Assembly (NCBI RefSeq): GCF_001423905.1
Contig: NZ_LMPQ01000012.1
Location: 243,398 to 307,397 of the forward strand
Origin: Frigoribacterium sp. Leaf186
GTDB lineage: Bacteria > Actinomycetota > Actinomycetes > Actinomycetales > Microbacteriaceae
Direction of reading: 5' to 3'
Length of the DNA: 64,000 bases
In this document: positions 40,528 to 49,101 of the stretch, piece after piece
How positions within the stretch are numbered: the stretch's first letter is position 1
Layout: every line of letters starts with the position of its first letter
Made by a program: the position numbers and the translations under genes
Notes under the pieces: generated by a model
Seen by the model: only the letters and a program-made list of their open reading frames with translations
The model's database searches: none
What the model was told of the DNA's origin: nothing

Positions 40528-41349
40528 GTGCGGCGCACGATGAACCTCGTCGCGCGCCTCCGCCCCGCCGTGCCCGTGGCCGTCGCCCTCGCGGGTGTCC
40601 TCGTGGCCCTCGCCGTTTCGTCTCGCCTGCTGCCGCGCCGGGTGGTGCTGGTGCACCTGAGCGACACGGGCGGGGCGGCGTTCGCCGCGAGCCGCGGCGA
40701 CCTCGGCCTGCTCGGACTGCTGCTCGTCGTCGGCATCGTGCTCGTCTGGCTCGTCGCGGCGCTCTTCCTCGCCGTGACGCCCGCGCGTCACCTGCTCGTG
40801 CCGCACGCCGCCTTCTGGAAGCAGCCGGCGCACCGGCCCGAGATGAGGAGCCGGTACGCGCGGTACCTCGCCGTGGCGACCAGCGCCTCCTTGTGGTTCG
40901 TGGCCGCGCTGTTCGTGCTGGCGATCGTGTCGCAAGAGGGCCCGCTCGCCGTGTGGTGGCTGCCCGCGGTGATCTCGACGGCCTACGTGCTGTTCGTCCT
41001 GGTCGGGCTGGTCTGGGTCTTCGCGGCCGGGTTCACGCCGTCGTCGTCGGCGGTGACCGCCGCGCGGGCGCCGGCTCGCACGTCGGGCGAGACCGACCCG
41101 GCGCCCGGCGCGCGGGTGACACCCGGTGCGCAGGTGACGCCCGGCGCACGGTCGACGCCCGGCGCGCGGGTGACGCCCGGTGCTCGCCCGGTGCCCGGTG
41201 CCGCACGGTCGGCTGCCGCGCCTCCCGTGGCCGGCACCATCCCGCGTCGCGGGCCCGGGGGTTCGACCCCGCCGTCGGCCGACGGCCCCCGCCAGGGCCC
41301 TCCCCGCCCGTACCAACCCCGACCCCGTTCAGGAGGCCCTCGTGGATGA
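40528..41349 (+). CDS. Membrane protein of unknown function with PGARVT repeats
   Basis: This 273-residue protein has four hydrophobic segments (about 16-34, 60-85, 115-137, 142-168) and then a disordered C-terminus with about six PGARVT-type hexapeptides, Ala/Pro/Arg-rich and ending at RPRSGGPRG. I do not recognise the family. The start could be the GTG at 40528 or the ATG at 40540; neither has a good ribosome binding site. Its stop overlaps the DUF3097 start by eight bases, and it lies 25 bases after gatB, so it may belong to the same transcript. Confidence 0.75.
   Translation: MRRTMNLVARLRPAVPVAVALAGVLVALAVSSRLLPRRVVLVHLSDTGGAAFAASRGDLGLLGLLLVVGIVLVWLVAALFLAVTPARHLLVPHAAFWKQPAHRPEMRSRYARYLAVATSASLWFVAALFVLAIVSQEGPLAVWWLPAVISTAYVLFVLVGLVWVFAAGFTPSSSAVTAARAPARTSGETDPAPGARVTPGAQVTPGARSTPGARVTPGARPVPGAARSAAAPPVAGTIPRRGPGGSTPPSADGPRQGPPRPYQPRPRSGGPRG
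41104..41211 (+). repeat. Six imperfect 18-bp tandem repeats coding PGARVT-type hexapeptides
   Basis: The units code PGARVT, PGAQVT, PGARST, PGARVT, PGARPV and PGAARS, in frame. Confidence 0.8.
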
Positions 41350-42178
41350 CGACCGCTACGGTGCCGACGTGCTCGCCGGCGACTGGAAGAGATCGTCGAG
41401 GCCGGCTCCGACGCCAACCGACGCCGTGCGCGACCTCGTGGTCGAAGAGGTGCGCACGGGCTTCACCGGAGCCGTCGTGCGGGTCGAGGCCGGCACGGTC
41501 GAACTCGAGGACTGGAAGGGCCGGGTGCGGGCCTTCCCGTTGACCGGCTCGTTCCTGATCGACGGCGCCCCCGTCGCGCTGCGCGTGCCGAGGGCGGCGC
41601 CGCAGGGCAGGGCCCGCACGGCGTCCGGCTCGTTCGCCGTCGACGGAGCGAAGGCCCGCGTCGCGCGACAGAGCCGAATCTTCGTCGAGGGACGACACGA
41701 CGCCGAGCTGGTCGAGAAGGTCTGGGGCCCCGACCTGCGCGTCGAGGGCGTCGTCGTCGAGTACCTCGAGGGCGTCGACCACCTGGCCGAGGTGCTGCGA
41801 GACTTCCGACCGGGGCCCGAGCGTCGGGTCGGCGTGCTCGTCGACCACCTCGTGCCGGGCTCGAAGGAGAGCCGGGTGGCCGAGAGCATCGCCCGGAGCC
41901 CGCTCGGGCGTCACGTGCTCGTGGTCGGGCACCCGTTCGTCGACGTCTGGCAGGCCGTCAAGCCGGCCCGGCTCGGCGTCGACGCCTGGCCCGTCGTGCC
42001 CCGCACGGTCGAGTGGAAGCACGGCGTCTGCGAGGCGATGGGCTGGCCGCACGAGGACCAGGCCGACATCGCCCGCGCCTGGCAGTACATCCTGTCGCGC
42101 GTGCGCACCTACGCCGACCTCGAGCCGTCGGTGCTCGGGCGGGTAGAGGAGCTGATCGACTTCGTCACGTCGGGCTGA
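41342..42178 (+). CDS. DUF3097 family protein, possibly TOPRIM-like
   Basis: This 278-residue actinobacterial protein belongs to the DUF3097 family, which has no assigned function. A beta-rich N-terminus (GFTGAVVRVEAGTVELEDWKGRVRAFPL) is followed by RIFVEGRHDAELVEKVWG and then VGVLVDHLVPGSKES. The spacing of the Glu and the Asp motif suggests a TOPRIM-like nuclease or primase fold, which is my inference. The GTG at 41342 is preceded by AGGAGG. It overlaps the upstream membrane-protein gene. Confidence 0.82.
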   Translation: MDDDRYGADVLAGDWKRSSRPAPTPTDAVRDLVVEEVRTGFTGAVVRVEAGTVELEDWKGRVRAFPLTGSFLIDGAPVALRVPRAAPQGRARTASGSFAVDGAKARVARQSRIFVEGRHDAELVEKVWGPDLRVEGVVVEYLEGVDHLAEVLRDFRPGPERRVGVLVDHLVPGSKESRVAESIARSPLGRHVLVVGHPFVDVWQAVKPARLGVDAWPVVPRTVEWKHGVCEAMGWPHEDQADIARAWQYILSRVRTYADLEPSVLGRVEELIDFVTSG

Positions 42179-42306
42179 CCCGGGCGTCGCGGTCCCCGAA
42201 CCCGACGAGCACCGACCGACAGCCGGCCCGTGCTTCGTGCCCCCGAGAACGGCCCCGATCCCCGAGAATCGCCCGGGCGTGTCGGGACTCCGACGCGGTT
42301 TCGCCC

Positions 42307-42312
42307 TAGATT
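42307..42312 (+). promoter_or_regulatory. -10 element of the gene at 42320 (leaderless)
   Basis: TAGATT ends seven bases before the ATG. Confidence 0.5.
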
Positions 42313-42319
42313 CGACGTC

Positions 42320-43192
42320 ATGGCCGAGCAGATCGAGGGACGCGTCAGCTCGGCCGTGGACGCCTGGCTGCGCTGGCTGCCCCGCTGGCACGTCGGCACC
42401 GCTCGAGGGCGGACCCGGCCCTGTCGGGTGTGCCTCGGGTCGCCCGTCGCCACCGCCGCCGGCTTCGACCACGACGTGCCCCACGCGGTGCAGCACGCAC
42501 TGCTGAACCGCCTGCGGCAGATCGTCGACGACGACGTCGACGAGTACACCGCTCGCAACCTGCCTCTGGTCACGCGCGAACTCCGCCTCGCCGAGGCCCA
42601 GGAGGCGCGGGGCTACCGACCCGACCAGGGTCTCGATCCCGAGTTCCAGGGTCTCGACCTCGACCCCGAGCCCGAGCCCGGTCAGCCGTTCCTCTTCACC
42701 CTCGCCGGTCTCGCGGGGACGCCCTCGGACGACGGCGTGGTCCCACCCGACCCGACCGTCGTGGGGGCGGAGCCCTCGGGTGCGGCACCGCAGCCCGACG
42801 ACGACGCCGACGCCGACGCACTGTTCGACCTGGACGACCTGGACGGCTGGCTCGTGTCGCCGGACTCCGCGGCGTCGGACGCCAGACCCGAGCCGGTGGT
42901 GCGCGGCCCGGTCGTGCCCGATCCGGTCGAGCCCCAGCCGGTCGAGCCCGACGAGCAGCCGCAGGCCGGGCCGCCGGCCGAGCCCGAGTACTCGGACGAG
43001 GCCAAGGCCGCCCTGCGACGCGAGATCGCGCTGGCGGGGGACCACGCCGAGGCCGTCGGCACGAGCCTCTGCCTCGCCCTCGTCGAGCACCGCTCACGCA
43101 TCGCCGAGGCGATCGACCGTCTGGTGGCCCCGCAGGTGGACGAACTCCTGGCAGAGTTGTCGCGCGCACTCGAGCAGCCGCGGTCCCGCTGA
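42320..43192 (+). CDS. Hypothetical protein with Cys pair and long acidic linker
   Basis: I do not recognise this 290-residue protein. The N-terminal 105 residues are helical and contain a CRVC pair (about residues 35-38). Residues about 110-225 are a low-complexity Asp/Pro/Glu linker (DDDADADALFDLDDLDGW; PVVPDPVEPQPVEPDEQPQ). A C-terminal helix (AKAALRREIALAGDHAEA to the end) closes it. It is cytoplasmic by composition, with no signal peptide. The ATG at 42320 is set by the -10 element seven bases upstream. The DUF3054 gene follows. Confidence 0.7.
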   Translation: MAEQIEGRVSSAVDAWLRWLPRWHVGTARGRTRPCRVCLGSPVATAAGFDHDVPHAVQHALLNRLRQIVDDDVDEYTARNLPLVTRELRLAEAQEARGYRPDQGLDPEFQGLDLDPEPEPGQPFLFTLAGLAGTPSDDGVVPPDPTVVGAEPSGAAPQPDDDADADALFDLDDLDGWLVSPDSAASDARPEPVVRGPVVPDPVEPQPVEPDEQPQAGPPAEPEYSDEAKAALRREIALAGDHAEAVGTSLCLALVEHRSRIAEAIDRLVAPQVDELLAELSRALEQPRSR

Positions 43193-43245
43193 ACCGGGCC
43201 ACCACCGATCGACTCCGGGTGCCGACGCCCCGAGAGGACCCCGAC

Positions 43246-43659
43246 ATGACCCGTCAGACCCCGAGCCCCGCTACGACCCGGCGAGCGGCTGCCGCACCGG
43301 CCTGGTGGCCGGTCGTCGTCGACCTCGTCGCCGTGCTGGCCTTCGTCGTGATCGGGCGCCGCAGTCACGCCGAGGGGCTCGACCTGCCGGGCCTGCTCGG
43401 CACGCTGTGGCCGTTCGTCGTCGGCGCGGTGGTCGGCTGGGCGAGTGTGACCGGCGTCCGGTGGCCGCTGGCGAGCGTGCGTGCGGGGGCGGTCGTCTGG
43501 GTCTCGACCGCCGTGGTCGGCGTCCTGCTGCGCGTGGTCGCCGGCCAGGGGGTGCAGGTCAGCTTCGTGATCGTCACGATCGTGGTGCTCGGCGTCTTCG
43601 TCGTCGGCTGGCGGGCCGTCGTCGCTCTCGTGCGACGAATGCGGACACGCCGGGCCTGA
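43246..43659 (+). CDS. DUF3054 family small membrane protein
   Basis: This 137-residue protein has four hydrophobic helices (about 23-40, 48-67, 77-97, 104-126). The family motif is VVDLVAVLAFVVIGRRSHAEG. The family is common in actinobacteria and uncharacterised. The ATG at 43246 has GAGAGGA upstream. It is convergent with the DUF7882 gene. Confidence 0.85.
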   Translation: MTRQTPSPATTRRAAAAPAWWPVVVDLVAVLAFVVIGRRSHAEGLDLPGLLGTLWPFVVGAVVGWASVTGVRWPLASVRAGAVVWVSTAVVGVLLRVVAGQGVQVSFVIVTIVVLGVFVVGWRAVVALVRRMRTRRA

Positions 43660-43683
43660 GGCCGTATCGGCGACCGGTGCGGG

Positions 43684-44010
43684 TCAGCCCCGGCGCTTGG
43701 TGCTGTTGTCGAGGCTGGGTTCGTCGGTGAGCACGAGGCCGGACGAGCTGTTCGACGAGGCGGTCAGCTCGCTGAGCCAGTCGCGGTTGATCGAGGGCAC
43801 CCGGCCGCCCGAGTACTTGAAGTAGAGCGGGATGCCCGCGTCGAGCCAGATGCTGCTGCGACCGTCACCGACCTTCTGCGTGTCGCGCCACGAGAAGAAG
43901 AACGACTCACGACGACGCAGCTTGGTCGCGATGACGATCTGGAGGTGTTCGAGCACGCGGTCGTCGAACTCGACCTCGATGCCCGACGTGCCGTAGATGA
44001 GCGATCCCAT
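43684..44010 (-). CDS. DUF7882 family protein
   Basis: This 108-residue protein has the DUF7882 pattern: MGSLIYGTSGIEVEFDDRVL, then LQIVIATKLRRRESFFFSWRD, SSIWLDAGIPLYFKYSGGRVP and an Asn/Ser-rich end. Databases sometimes call it ATP-dependent DNA ligase, but none of the ligase motifs is present. It probably forms a small beta-rich fold; its role is unknown. A minus-strand TACATT at 44065-44070 could be its promoter. Confidence 0.85.
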   Translation of the reverse strand: MGSLIYGTSGIEVEFDDRVLEHLQIVIATKLRRRESFFFSWRDTQKVGDGRSSIWLDAGIPLYFKYSGGRVPSINRDWLSELTASSNSSSGLVLTDEPSLDNSTKRRG

Positions 44011-44200
44011 GGGGGTCCTGATTCGTGTGGGTGTCCGGTGCCGGCGACGAGGCCGACTCAGGTCAATGTACCGTGCGATCAGGCATTCCTCGACCCGGGC
44101 GATCACGGCGGCGTTGTGGGCGGACGTGCAGGCTGCCGAGCCATACTCGGGACTGCCGATCCGCTGCGCCCCCGAGCGCCCGACCGACCACCTGGGACCC

Positions 44201-44917
44201 ATGACCTCGACCGCCTCCGTCCTCCGCGCCTCCTCGTCCTCGAGCCAGGACGTCGTCGCCGACCTCGACGGCCTCGTCGGGTTCGCGGCCCGCATCATCG
44301 ACGCCCTGGGTGAGTGGGGCGTCGCCCTGCTGACCTTCGTCGAGACCGTGTTCCCGCCGATCCCGAGCGAGATCATCCTGCCGTTGGCCGGGTTCCTCGC
44401 GGGGGCCGGATCGATGAACATCGTGCTGCTCGTCGCGCTCAGCACCCTCGGCGCGTACCTCGGCGCCCTCGTGCTCTACGGCCTCGGCGCGGGCCTCGGT
44501 CTCGACCGCAGCATCCGCTGGCTGGCCAAGCTGCCGCTCGTCGACCGTCACGACTTCGAGAAGGCGGCCGGCTGGTTCCAGCGGCACGGGCGCTCGGCGG
44601 TGTTCTTCGGCCGGTTCATCCCGGGGGTCCGCAGCCTCATCTCGCTGCCCGCCGGCGCCGAGCGGATGCCCCTGCTCGTCTTCTCGCTCTTCACGATCGT
44701 CGGCAGCGGCATCTGGAACGGCTTGCTGATCGGCCTGGGTGCGGCGCTCGGCACCCAGTACGAGCTCATCGACCGGTACGCGAAGTACCTCGACTACGCG
44801 GTCTACGCGGCGATCGCAGGCGTCGTGGTGTTCCTCGTCGTCCGGTCGGTGCGTCGCCGTCGGGCCGGCGTCGACGACGCGTCCCGCGACGCGGTCGATC
44901 AGGACGTTCGCGGCTGA
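44201..44917 (+). CDS. DedA family membrane protein (second copy)
   Basis: This 238-residue protein has FVETVFPPIPSEIILPLAGFL near residue 45, a Gly-rich middle (GAYLGALVLYGLGAGLG) and FGRFIPGVRSLISLPAGAERM. This branch (VFPPIPSE) differs from the copy at 29673 (FLFPGDT), so they are unlikely to be redundant. The N-terminus has a Ser-rich extension (SSSSSQ) and the C-terminus a basic then acidic tail. The ATG at 44201 fits the family N-terminus; longer starts overlap the divergent gene's promoter region. Confidence 0.88.
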   Translation: MTSTASVLRASSSSSQDVVADLDGLVGFAARIIDALGEWGVALLTFVETVFPPIPSEIILPLAGFLAGAGSMNIVLLVALSTLGAYLGALVLYGLGAGLGLDRSIRWLAKLPLVDRHDFEKAAGWFQRHGRSAVFFGRFIPGVRSLISLPAGAERMPLLVFSLFTIVGSGIWNGLLIGLGAALGTQYELIDRYAKYLDYAVYAAIAGVVVFLVVRSVRRRRAGVDDASRDAVDQDVRG

Positions 44918-45025
44918 CGCCCCGTCCGCGTCCAGGCGGCGGGCCGCGTCGGTCCGTAGCGTGGGCCCGGACCGACGTCGCACCACGCGTGCGTCCCCGA
45001 GCACACGAACCGACAGGACACCGCC

Positions 45026-45880
45026 ATGGGATTCCTCGACCGACTCCTCGGCCGCGAGCCGAAGCAGGGCCAGCCGCAGCAGGGGCAGCAGCAGGCCTAC
45101 CCGCAGGGCTACCAGTACGGGCAGCAGAGCTACGAGCAGCCCGCCGCCCCGCAGCAGGGTCAGCCCCCGCAGGGCTACGGCCAGCCCCAGGGCTACGGCC
45201 AGCCGCAGGGCTACGGCCAGCAGCCCACGGGCGGTCCCGCCGGCGGGCCCGCGCGCAGCGACGACGAGATCGCCGTCGAGCGCTACCGCTACCTGCTGAA
45301 GACCGCCCCGCCCGAGACGATCGAGCAGGTGCACGCCGAGGCGTTCGCGAAGCTCAGTCCCGAGCAGCGCCGCCTGGTCTTCGACCAGCTGACGGCCGAG
45401 TCGAGCCCCGGCGAGGCGCCGCGCGGCGACGACGCCAGCTCGCTCGCCCAGGCGGCGACCCGCTCCGAGCTGCGCCGACCGGGCACCCTCGAGCGCACCC
45501 TCGGCGGCGGCGCGAACGGCCCGCAGCAGCTCGGCCAGAACGGTCAGACGATGCGCCAGGGCCCCGGCATGGGCTCGATCATCGGCGGGTCGATCCTCGG
45601 CACCGTCGCCGGCTACGTCATCGGGTCGACCCTGATGAGCGCGTTCCTGCCCGACGCGGGCGCGACGGCCGACGGAGGCGCGGGTGACGACGCCGGCGCC
45701 GACCAGGGTTCCGAGGAAGACGGCGGGGCGGACGGCGGGGCCGACACCGGGGCCGACGCCGGCACCGAGACCGCGAGCGACGGCGGCGGAGACTTCGGTG
45801 CCGACACCGGGGGCGACTTCGGCGGCGGTGACTTCGGAGGCGGCTTCGGCGACTTCGGCGGCGGCGACTTCGACATCTGA
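45026..45880 (+). CDS. Low-complexity Gln-rich protein with one membrane segment and Gly/Asp-rich tail
   Basis: This 284-residue protein has a Gln/Gly/Tyr-rich N-terminus with three GYGQPQ hexapeptides (DNA 45173-45226). A short folded core follows (DEIAVERYRYLLKTAPPETIEQVHAEAFAKLSPEQRRL), which looks like a small helical domain. A glycine-rich hydrophobic stretch (GSIIGGSILGTVAGYVIGSTLM, about 178-199) and a Gly/Asp/Phe tail with GGDFGGGDFGGG repeats end it. Similar Microbacteriaceae proteins are often misnamed cation-transporting ATPase; no ATPase motif is present. Its function is unknown. Confidence 0.75.
   Translation: MGFLDRLLGREPKQGQPQQGQQQAYPQGYQYGQQSYEQPAAPQQGQPPQGYGQPQGYGQPQGYGQQPTGGPAGGPARSDDEIAVERYRYLLKTAPPETIEQVHAEAFAKLSPEQRRLVFDQLTAESSPGEAPRGDDASSLAQAATRSELRRPGTLERTLGGGANGPQQLGQNGQTMRQGPGMGSIIGGSILGTVAGYVIGSTLMSAFLPDAGATADGGAGDDAGADQGSEEDGGADGGADTGADAGTETASDGGGDFGADTGGDFGGGDFGGGFGDFGGGDFDI
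45173..45226 (+). repeat. Three 18-bp tandem repeats coding GYGQPQ
   Basis: Three in-frame 18-base units code GYGQPQ, GYGQPQ and a last GYGQQP variant. Confidence 0.75.
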
Positions 45881-46001
45881 GCCCGGTGCCGTCGGCGGCG
45901 TCGTCGGCGTCCCGACCTGGACGTCGACCCGGGCCGGTCCCCTCGGCGCGGACTAGCGTCGAGGGTCCGCCCACCACCTGCCGCGAGGCCCAGGGAGCAC
46001 C

Positions 46002-47012
46002 ATGACCAGCACCAGAGTCGCCGTCGTCACCGGGGGGTCGGCCGGTCTCGGCCGCGCTACCGTCCGAGAGCTCGCCTCACGGGGTTGGGACGTGGCGGTC
46101 CTGGCCCGAGGCCAGGACGGCCTCGACGGGGCCGTCCGCGACGTCGAGGCCGCCGGGCGTCGGGCGCTCGGCATCTCGACCGACGTGGCCGACCGGGCCC
46201 AGGTCGAGTCGGCCGCCGACCGGGTCGAGGCCGAGCTCGGCCCGATCGACCTCTGGGTCAACGACGCGATGGTCGGCGTGTTCGGGGAGTTCCTCGAGAC
46301 CGACCCCGACGACTTCGAGCGGGCCACCGCCGTCAACTACTTCGGCTTCGTCAACGGCACGCGCGCCGCCCTCTCGCGCATGGTGCCCCGCGACCGCGGC
46401 CACGTGATCCAGGTCGGCTCGGCCCTCGCCCACCGCGGCATCCCGCTGCAGGCCTCGTACTGCGGGGCCAAGCACGCCGTCCAGGGGTTCACCGAGTCGG
46501 TGACCACCGAGCTGATCCACAACAAGAGTTCGGTGCGCATCAGCACCGTCGACATGCCGGCCCTCAACACGATCCAGTTCAACTGGGTGCGGTCTCGCCT
46601 GCCCGAGCACCCCCAACCGGTGCCGCCGATCTTCGAGCCCGAGGTCGGGGCCCACGCCATCGCCGACGTCGCCGACAAGCCGCGTCGTCGCACCTGGCTC
46701 GGCGAGCCCACCGTCATGACGGTGCTCGGCAACCGGTTCGTCGCGAACTTCCTCGACGTCTACCTCGCCAAGACCGGCTACTCGGGCCAGCAGGCGCCCG
46801 ACAAGGACGAACCCATGCTGCCCGACAACCTCTACGAGCCCACGTCCGGCGACCAGGGAGCCCGCGGCATCTTCAGCGACCGCGCCCGCAGCACGAGCCC
46901 GCAGGTCTGGTACACCCGCCACCGCGCCCTCACCGTGGGCGCCGGGCTCGGGGCCGCCGTGGCCGCCACCGCCGCCGTCGTGGGCCGGGTGACGCGGGGC
47001 GGTCGCGCGTGA
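46002..47012 (+). CDS. Short-chain dehydrogenase/reductase with C-terminal extension
   Basis: This 336-residue SDR has the NADP(H)-binding TGGSAGLGRATVRE at the N-terminus and the catalytic Tyr-Lys in SYCGAKHAVQGF, with the Ser in VGSALAHRG. After residue 240 there is an atypical extension with a C-terminal hydrophobic helix (TVGAGLGAAVAATAAVVG), which may tether it to the membrane. The substrate is unknown. The stop overlaps the flavoprotein start (GTGA), so they may act in sequence. TAGCGT at 45953-45958 is a candidate promoter. Confidence 0.88.
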   Translation: MTSTRVAVVTGGSAGLGRATVRELASRGWDVAVLARGQDGLDGAVRDVEAAGRRALGISTDVADRAQVESAADRVEAELGPIDLWVNDAMVGVFGEFLETDPDDFERATAVNYFGFVNGTRAALSRMVPRDRGHVIQVGSALAHRGIPLQASYCGAKHAVQGFTESVTTELIHNKSSVRISTVDMPALNTIQFNWVRSRLPEHPQPVPPIFEPEVGAHAIADVADKPRRRTWLGEPTVMTVLGNRFVANFLDVYLAKTGYSGQQAPDKDEPMLPDNLYEPTSGDQGARGIFSDRARSTSPQVWYTRHRALTVGAGLGAAVAATAAVVGRVTRGGRA

Positions 47013-48472
47013 GCGGCGCGCCAGAGGTCGACGCCGTCGTCGTCGGCGCGGGCCCGAACGGGCTCGCGGCGGCGGTCGTGCTCGCGCGTGCGGGCCTGCG
47101 CGTCGAGATCGTCGAGCGGGCCGACACCATCGGCGGCGGTGCCCGCACCCAGGAGGCGACGCTGCCGGGCTTCCGTCACGACATCTGCTCGGCGGTGCAC
47201 CCCATGGCGCTCGCCTCGGGGTTCTTCCAGCGCTTCGAGCTCGACCGCCGCATCGAGCTGACGGTGCCCGAGATCTCGTACGCCCACCCACTCGACGGTG
47301 GTAGGGCGGGCATCGCCTACCGCGACCTCGAGCGGACGGCCGACGGGCTCGGCGCCGACGGGGCCGCGTGGACGCGCCTCCTGCGGGGGCTCGTCGAGCG
47401 CGAGCCGCGCATGGCGAAGTTCACGATGCGCGAGCTCGTCCGGGTGCCCGACGACCCGGCGACCCTCGTCCGCTTCGGGCTCGCCGCCCTCTCGCAGAGC
47501 GGCCCGTGGTGGAACGCCGGCTTCTCGGGCGACGAGGCACCCGCCATGCTCGCCGGGGTGATGGCCCACGCCATCCGGCCCATGCCCAGCCTGTCGACCT
47601 CGGCCGCCGGGCTCGTCCTGGCCGTCCACGCGCACGCGCGCGGGTGGCCGGTGCCCACGGGCGGCAGCCAGTCGATCGTCGACGCGATGGCCGACGACGT
47701 CCGGGCGCACGGAGGCACGATCACGACGGGCGTGGACGTCACGTCGATCGACGAGCTGCCCCGCGCCCGTGCCACGATCTTCGACACGAGCGCCCGGGCC
47801 CTCGCCGACATCGCCGGCGGCCGACTGCCCGCGCGCTACGAACGGGCGCTGCGGCGCTTCCGCTACGGCAACGCCGCGGCCAAGGTCGACTTCGCCCTGT
47901 CGGGGCCCGTGCCGTGGGCCGCCGACGAGGCCCGCCGCAGCCCCACCCTGCACCTCGGCGGGACGCGGGCCGAGATCGCCTCGGGCGAGCACGACGTCGC
48001 CTCGGGCCGTCATGCACGCACGCCCTACGTGCTGGTCGCCCAGGCCGGCGTCGTCGACGGCACGCGGGCGCCCGACGGGCAGCAGGCGCTCTGGGCCTAC
48101 ACCCACGTGCCCCGCGGGTCCACGGTCGACCAGACCGAGACCGTGATCGCCGGCATCGAACGCTTCGCCCCCGGGTTCCGTGACACGATCCTCGCGACGC
48201 ACAGCCGGACGGCCGTCGAGCTCGAGGAGCACGACCCGAACTACGTCGGCGGCGACATCGCCTCGGGGGCTCCGAGCGTGTGGCAGCTCGCCGCGCGCCC
48301 GACGCTGTCGAGCGAACCGTGGCGGACGCCCACCCCCGGCATCTACCTGTGCTCGTCGTCGACGCCTCCCGGCCCGTCGGTGCACGGCCTCGGCGGCGCC
48401 TACGCCGCCCGCAGCGCCCTGAAGAACGAGTTCGGCATCGACCGGCTGCCCTACCTGGGCGTCGACGCCTGA
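47009..48472 (+). CDS. FAD-dependent oxidoreductase, phytoene desaturase-like
   Basis: This 487-residue flavoprotein has the dinucleotide-binding VVVGAGPNGLAAAVVLARAGLRVEIVE at the start and ERADTIGGGARTQE. The C-terminal FAD contact GIYLCSSSTPPGPSVHGLGGAYAA is typical of amine oxidase/phytoene desaturase-like enzymes (PDS superfamily). No other carotenoid gene is near, so carotenoid synthesis is not implied. The GTG start overlaps the SDR stop. Confidence 0.88.
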   Translation: MSGAPEVDAVVVGAGPNGLAAAVVLARAGLRVEIVERADTIGGGARTQEATLPGFRHDICSAVHPMALASGFFQRFELDRRIELTVPEISYAHPLDGGRAGIAYRDLERTADGLGADGAAWTRLLRGLVEREPRMAKFTMRELVRVPDDPATLVRFGLAALSQSGPWWNAGFSGDEAPAMLAGVMAHAIRPMPSLSTSAAGLVLAVHAHARGWPVPTGGSQSIVDAMADDVRAHGGTITTGVDVTSIDELPRARATIFDTSARALADIAGGRLPARYERALRRFRYGNAAAKVDFALSGPVPWAADEARRSPTLHLGGTRAEIASGEHDVASGRHARTPYVLVAQAGVVDGTRAPDGQQALWAYTHVPRGSTVDQTETVIAGIERFAPGFRDTILATHSRTAVELEEHDPNYVGGDIASGAPSVWQLAARPTLSSEPWRTPTPGIYLCSSSTPPGPSVHGLGGAYAARSALKNEFGIDRLPYLGVDA

Positions 48473-48548
48473 CCGCGACGGCGTGTCTCGCCGTGGCGGG
48501 TCGTTCCTCCGGAGGCGAGACTCGTTCGCGGACCGACCCGTTCACTGC

Positions 48549-48554
48549 CAGGAT
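48549..48554 (+). promoter_or_regulatory. -10 element of the SRPBCC gene (leaderless)
   Basis: CAGGAT ends exactly six bases before the ATG at 48561, and no ribosome binding site is visible. Confidence 0.45.
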
Positions 48555-48560
48555 CGACGG

Positions 48561-49016
48561 ATGAGCACGACGCACCGTTTCATCGAGGCCTCCCCCCATG
48601 ACGTCTTCGACGTGCTGAGCGACGGCTGGCTCTTCCCGAGCTGGGTCGTCGGGTCGGCGCGCATCCGTGACGTCGACCTGACCTGGCCGAGCGTCGAGGC
48701 GTCCATCCACCACTCCTTCGGCGTCTGGCCGCTCGTCGTCGACGACGTCACGACGATCCTCGAGTGGGACCCGCCGGTCCGGGCCGTGTTCCACGCCAAG
48801 GGCTGGCCGATGGGCGAGGCCCGGATCGAGATCGACGTGCGCAACCGCATGGGCGGCTGCTTCGTCTCGATGACCGAGTACGCCGTCGCGGGCCCCGGAC
48901 GACTCGTGCCGAAGCCCTTGCTCGACCCTCCGCTGCACTGGCGCAACAAGGAGGCGCTGCAGCGCCTGGCCTGGCTGGCCGAGGGACGCATGACCGACCG
49001 CGTCTCGCCCAGCTGA
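48561..49016 (+). CDS. SRPBCC (START-like) family protein
   Basis: This 151-residue single-domain protein has the START-like pattern: THRFIEASPHDVFDVLSDGWLFPSWVVG, then EASIHHSFGVWPLVVDDVTTILEWDPPVRAVFHAKGWPMGEARIEIDV and a C-terminal helix (WRNKEALQRLAWLAEG). Such proteins bind hydrophobic ligands or act as cyclases. Next to a flavoprotein, an SDR and acyl-CoA ligases, a lipid or polyketide ligand is possible. It is convergent with the ligase gene; the gap holds an inverted pair of the ACCCGCGCCTCC motif, one copy sitting on the stop codon. Confidence 0.85.
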   Translation: MSTTHRFIEASPHDVFDVLSDGWLFPSWVVGSARIRDVDLTWPSVEASIHHSFGVWPLVVDDVTTILEWDPPVRAVFHAKGWPMGEARIEIDVRNRMGGCFVSMTEYAVAGPGRLVPKPLLDPPLHWRNKEALQRLAWLAEGRMTDRVSPS

Positions 49017-49095
49017 CCCGCGCCTCCCGGGTCGGGCGTCGCCGGACGCCCCCGCCACCGCACCCCGACGGCGCCACGGCCGAGGAGGCGCGGGT
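49016..49095. repeat. Inverted pair of ACCCGCGCCTCC motifs between convergent genes
   Basis: ACCCGCGCCTCC (49016-49027) and its exact complement (49084-49095) face each other across 56 bases, between the SRPBCC and ligase stops. Paired, they could end transcription from both sides. Confidence 0.7.
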
Positions 49096-49101
49096 GCGGT
49101 C

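Noticed and set aside
43684-44010. ATP-dependent DNA ligase label for the DUF7882 protein
   Set aside because: At 108 residues it lacks the KxDG motif and all other ligase motifs.
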